Positions 61,128-64,000 of a stretch of 64,000 nt of DNA are shown here, in pieces (positions within the stretch are counted from its first letter, which is position 1; each line of letters begins with the position of its first letter). The stretch is from Candidatus Melainabacteria bacterium (lineage in GTDB: Bacteria; Cyanobacteriota; Vampirovibrionia; Gastranaerophilales; Gastranaerophilaceae): positions 1 to 64,000 of the forward strand of contig QHMH01000012.1 in assembly GCA_003258795.1 (NCBI GenBank), given 5' to 3'. The notes beneath the pieces are model-generated. The model made no database searches. It was given only the letters and a program-made list of their open reading frames with translations, and was not told where the DNA came from. A program made the translations under genes and the position numbers.

Positions 61128-61875
61128 AAATTTAATTAAAAACATCTTAAAGACAAAGTTAAGCAGAAGATTTGTAGAACTTGAAGAAAATATCGACAAA
61201 TCTAATCTAAATTTAACTTTTGAAAACTCTCAACCAACAAGGGTACATAAACTTAATTACAATACAGAAAACATTTACGAAAAACCTGAAAGGAATTTTC
61301 TTTCTAATATAAACTCAATCTTACAAAATATAAACAACACGACATTTGAAAATATTAAATCAATAAAAAACACAAGAGATTTAAAGACAAATAGCTTAAA
61401 TTTCTTTTCAAACAATCAATCATCCACAAGACAAGACTATCAGACATCAACAAGAATTTTTGACGACAACATAAATTCAGATATAAAAAATACCAATATA
61501 AGAAATATTAAAACCCTATTTTCAACAAACAAAAACGATTTACTTAGTCACAGTGAAAACAAAAAATATGAGGGCAGTCTGACCAACAACAAAGATATAT
61601 CAAACATTTTTTCTTCTAAATATCTGAAAAATAACTATTCAAACAGTGAGTTTTTTAAGAATGAATCACAAGAAAAATCTTTCGACTACAACACTTCAAC
61701 CCGCACTGATCAAAGTTCTGAAACAAACATATCTTTAAATTACTCGCCAGTTATAAATTTAAATTCTGATAATTCACAAATTGATTTTTCATCAGAGCTT
61801 GAAAACCACAAAAATGAAATTTATTTCATGTTAAAAGATTTGCTTCAAAGAGAGGAGAAACGCAGCTATGTATAA
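61114..61875 (+). CDS. Asn/Ser-rich protein in tape-measure position
   Basis: 253 residues, rich in Asn, Ser, Thr and Lys, with weak repeats (NTRDLKTNSLNFFSNNQSS, NKDISNIFSSKYLKNNYSN). The last ~40 residues (NYSPVINLNSDNSQIDF then a helix KNEIYFMLKDLLQREEKRSYV, read separately) resemble the terminal strand-plus-helix of phage tape-measure proteins. A normal tape measure is over 500 residues. It may be a miniature tape measure or a C-terminal piece of one. Confidence 0.5.
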   Translation: MKNLKNLIKNILKTKLSRRFVELEENIDKSNLNLTFENSQPTRVHKLNYNTENIYEKPERNFLSNINSILQNINNTTFENIKSIKNTRDLKTNSLNFFSNNQSSTRQDYQTSTRIFDDNINSDIKNTNIRNIKTLFSTNKNDLLSHSENKKYEGSLTNNKDISNIFSSKYLKNNYSNSEFFKNESQEKSFDYNTSTRTDQSSETNISLNYSPVINLNSDNSQIDFSSELENHKNEIYFMLKDLLQREEKRSYV

Positions 61876-62386
61876 AGGAATTTTGCCATATTCAATGCAG
61901 GATGAAAGCAACATAGCACTTGAAAAGTGTATTGATAAGGCTTTTGACATTGATTTATCACCATTTATGACAGCTCTACCAGATTTTGTAAGTCCAAATG
62001 TACTCTATTTTCTTGCAGAGCAATTGAGTTTAACAGACGGTGACGGATATAGCGAGTGTAAAACAGAACAAGAAAAAAGAGATTTAATAAAAAAAGCTAT
62101 TAAAATCCACAGGATGAAGGCCACAACAAAATGTATGAATGACCTCTGTGCAAATTCAACTGTAAAACTTTTGCCTTGGTTTGAATACGATGGTTTGAAC
62201 AACCATTACAAACTAATTGTAGAAGGCGGTAGCCTTGAAGACGTAGAAAAAACAATTTCTATGATAAATCGCAACAAGAGATTAAGTTCAAAACCAGATA
62301 TTTTAATATATGAACTTAAAACAGAAACAGAAAATATTCTATCTATAACCCCAGTTTTTGGGGAAGTTATCACCATAAATTTTTAA
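61868..62386 (+). CDS. Tail protein I
   Basis: 172 residues. Typical gpI pattern: LPYSMQDESNIALEKCID, VLYFLAEQLSLTDGDGY, KRDLIKKAIKIHRMKATTK. It helps attach the tail fibre to the baseplate. In P2 it follows J, but here it is at the far end of the other arm, just before the fibre gene and after the tape-measure-position gene. Confidence 0.9.
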   Translation: MYKGILPYSMQDESNIALEKCIDKAFDIDLSPFMTALPDFVSPNVLYFLAEQLSLTDGDGYSECKTEQEKRDLIKKAIKIHRMKATTKCMNDLCANSTVKLLPWFEYDGLNNHYKLIVEGGSLEDVEKTISMINRNKRLSSKPDILIYELKTETENILSITPVFGEVITINF

Positions 62387-62414
62387 ATTTTAGATACAAG
62401 AAAAGGGGAACATA

Positions 62415-64000
62415 ATGCAACTTGAAAAACTTAAAACAAATTATTGTCTTGAAAAAGAATCAAAATGTCTTTTTACAAATACAGCATTTGATATTGCACA
62501 TATTGTTATAGGCGATGGTGGAGGTTCTATCCCTGCACTCACAAAAGATATGACTTCACTGGTTAACGAAAAATTAAAACTCTCGATATCAAAGAAAGAA
62601 CAATCTGGGTCAAAGTATACATTTTATGCAGACCTTCCAACAAATACAGAGGAATTTCAAATAAGGGAATTAGGCTTGGTAGACAACAGTGATAATCTAC
62701 TATTTATAAGTCAGATGGATACTCCGACTACACTTATCTCAACAGGAATAGCAAAACAAATCCGACTTAAATTTGTTTGTCAATTTTCAGATGGACTTTC
62801 TGTCGTCCTAATCGACCCTTCTCTTGAAACAGCAACAGTAGATTACGTGGAAGAAAATTTTCAAAAATTATCTCAAAAAGGTCTTGCATCAGGTTATGCC
62901 CCTCTTGATAATAATGCAAAAATTCCACGTGAATATATTCCAGAAAGTTATACACCATTTTCTTTAAATTCTGGGAATGTAGACGCATACGGAAGTGCAG
63001 ACATTATGTATGCAACTGCAAGTGGTGAAGAAAACTTTCTCAACACATTATCTTTTAAAGTTGGTGGTAATTACCCAGATATGGTTTGTACACCTGCAAA
63101 TGGAGGTATATCTTTTACGAAATCTTCTCTTCCTCCAATTACAATTTCTGGATACAATGACAGTTCTTTAGATGTTGCTTGGCAAAACCCAGTTATGACA
63201 TCAATTTCACAAGACGGTTATACAATCGTAAACACAGCAGCTGTTCACCCATCTCAACAAGATGCATTTGGATACTCAAACCAATCTTGGGGTGCTTTTG
63301 CAGATTACGATACCTATACCCTCTGTGGATTTAATAGAAATCAGGGAGCAGTTTTTACATCATTAGTTATTCCATCTGACAAAAATGTTAAAATTACAAA
63401 AATTGTTACCCCTCGTGCCCTGTCTAACGGCAATCAGGTTACAGGCGGTTGGACTGTGAAACTTCTTAAAAATTCCGTTGAAGTATACTCTCAACACCTT
63501 ACTGGCAATGCAACAGAATATGAAGTCAACAACCTCGAAGTCGATACAATTCAAATCTATCCTGCAGGTGGCGCTAACGTTGATTGGGGTTCTTTCTTAC
63601 CTTTCAAATTTATTGGCACTGAAACCATTCAGGGTGCAGGAAATTACAATGTCTTTGCCTCAGCCTCAGGAAACGCATATATTTTGAACAATTCTACGTT
63701 CTATCTGCCACAAACACCAACCTCCCCACAAGCTAACGACATTTGGCTTGATACATCAACAGAACCAATAAAAGCAAAAAAATACAATGGTAGCTCTTGG
63801 CAAGAATTTAACGATGTTCCAATCGGTTCAATAACAATAGTTAACGGAGTCATCACTACAGTACAAAATCTTCCGTTCGGTAATAAATCTGCAACCGCAA
63901 GCCACATAAGACCAGCCTCCGTTGCCTTATCTTACAAAAATGGTACATCTTGGTATCGTTTATGGTCAGACGGATTTAAAGAACAAGGTGGACAGATTTA
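62415..64000 (+). CDS. Tail fibre protein, 3' end beyond window
   Basis: At least 528 residues from ATG at 62415 (AAAAGGGGAA upstream). The N-terminus (AFDIAHIVIGDGGGSIPALT) is the tail-collar fibre attachment domain (DUF3751-like). A linker with GLASGYAPLDNNAKIPREYIP is a common fibre motif, and the last residues in the window (SWYRLWSDGFKEQGG) match the WYRxWSDG tip of many fibres, so little is missing. It determines host binding. Confidence 0.9.
   Translation, partial: MQLEKLKTNYCLEKESKCLFTNTAFDIAHIVIGDGGGSIPALTKDMTSLVNEKLKLSISKKEQSGSKYTFYADLPTNTEEFQIRELGLVDNSDNLLFISQMDTPTTLISTGIAKQIRLKFVCQFSDGLSVVLIDPSLETATVDYVEENFQKLSQKGLASGYAPLDNNAKIPREYIPESYTPFSLNSGNVDAYGSADIMYATASGEENFLNTLSFKVGGNYPDMVCTPANGGISFTKSSLPPITISGYNDSSLDVAWQNPVMTSISQDGYTIVNTAAVHPSQQDAFGYSNQSWGAFADYDTYTLCGFNRNQGAVFTSLVIPSDKNVKITKIVTPRALSNGNQVTGGWTVKLLKNSVEVYSQHLTGNATEYEVNNLEVDTIQIYPAGGANVDWGSFLPFKFIGTETIQGAGNYNVFASASGNAYILNNSTFYLPQTPTSPQANDIWLDTSTEPIKAKKYNGSSWQEFNDVPIGSITIVNGVITTVQNLPFGNKSATASHIRPASVALSYKNGTSWYRLWSDGFKEQGGQI

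Larger units (their letters stand above)
46031..64000. mobile_element. Mu-like contractile-tailed prophage (right part beyond window)
   Basis: A run of phage genes starts with Mor/Gam near 46 kb and continues to the window edge, flanked on the left by the host AI-2E permease gene. Homologues of Mu gp28, gp29, gpI, gpT-like capsid, gp36, gp37, sheath and tube, plus P2-type X, D, V, W, J, U and I, define a myovirus. Two divergent arms meet at 54.8-55.0 kb. The transposase genes and the right end are not in the window. Confidence 0.92.

Noticed and set aside
61114..61875. Tail fibre or adhesin for the Asn-rich 253-aa protein
   Set aside because: It lies before tail protein I and overlaps the peptidase gene in the tape-measure slot, and the last residues resemble tape measures; the true fibre is at 62415 onward.
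46051..64000. Tailocin or gene-transfer-type element rather than a phage
   Set aside because: Both terminase subunits, portal, protease, decoration and capsid genes are intact in frame, so head genes have not been lost.
1..64000. CRISPR arrays or insertion sequences
   Set aside because: No regularly spaced direct repeats and no transposase-like protein were found when reading the window.

Overview
The window is AT-rich bacterial chromosome carrying a Mu-like prophage that runs off the right edge. Several clues together suggest a gut-type non-photosynthetic relative of cyanobacteria (Gastranaerophilales/Melainabacteria): flagellar genes beside a type IV prepilin; efp-accB-accC gene order; HydG and pyruvate phosphate dikinase, pointing to anaerobic, fermentative metabolism; and many small exported proteins with no recognisable family. 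This assignment is inference, because no rRNA or ribosomal marker lies in the window.

1-45.9 kb is host DNA. 1-2.8 kb holds a truncated prepilin gene and a leftward fliJ-fliK-hook/rod protein operon. 3.2-4.5 kb has a STAS regulator, ferritin and two tiny candidate genes. 4.5-17.3 kb is housekeeping: PPDK, GltX, a LapA-like protein, an RluD-type pseudouridine synthase, LspA, ObgE, TsaD and EF-P/AccB/AccC. 17.4-22.6 kb is lineage-specific: a coiled-coil protein, an EF-hand protein, and a three-gene set of a large ferritin-like protein, an amylase-like TIM barrel and an exported alpha/beta hydrolase. 22.7-28.9 kb has HydG, RfbA, a thioredoxin, a 10-TM metal exporter, a membrane-anchored serpin and a bifunctional nuclease-type protein. 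28.9-35.9 kb has glyQ with two tandem amino-acid permeases, a small P-loop kinase, a YqeG-type phosphatase, a large uncharacterised protein and tRNA-Ser(GGA). Around 36.0-37.3 kb two 5'-truncated genes meet head to head at a recombination-like junction. 37.3-45.9 kb has class II aldolase, an HD-GYP phosphodiesterase divergent from a degenerate histidine kinase, a MalK/UgpC-type ATPase, a NarL-type regulator, a radical SAM protein and an AI-2E family permease.

From about 46 kb to the right edge lies a contractile-tailed (myovirus) Mu-like prophage with an unusual two-arm layout. Reading leftward from 54.8 kb are a small membrane protein, both terminase subunits, the portal, tail proteins X, D, V, W, J and U, then a LuxR-type HTH protein, Gam and Mor. 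Reading rightward from 55.0 kb are protease/scaffold, decoration protein, major capsid, gp36, gp37, sheath, tube, a tail chaperone with an apparent -1 frameshift extension, a permuted papain-like peptidase, a very short Asn-rich protein in the tape-measure position, tail protein I and a tail fibre cut by the window edge. MuA/MuB transposase, a MuF-type head protein and a normal-length tape measure are not seen in the window.

The most interesting points are the miniature tape-measure candidate with its separate peptidase, the well-resolved chaperone frameshift, the divergent phage architecture, the membrane-anchored serpin with an inhibitory-type hinge, the pseudo-histidine kinase beside c-di-GMP machinery, and the head-to-head truncated gene pair.
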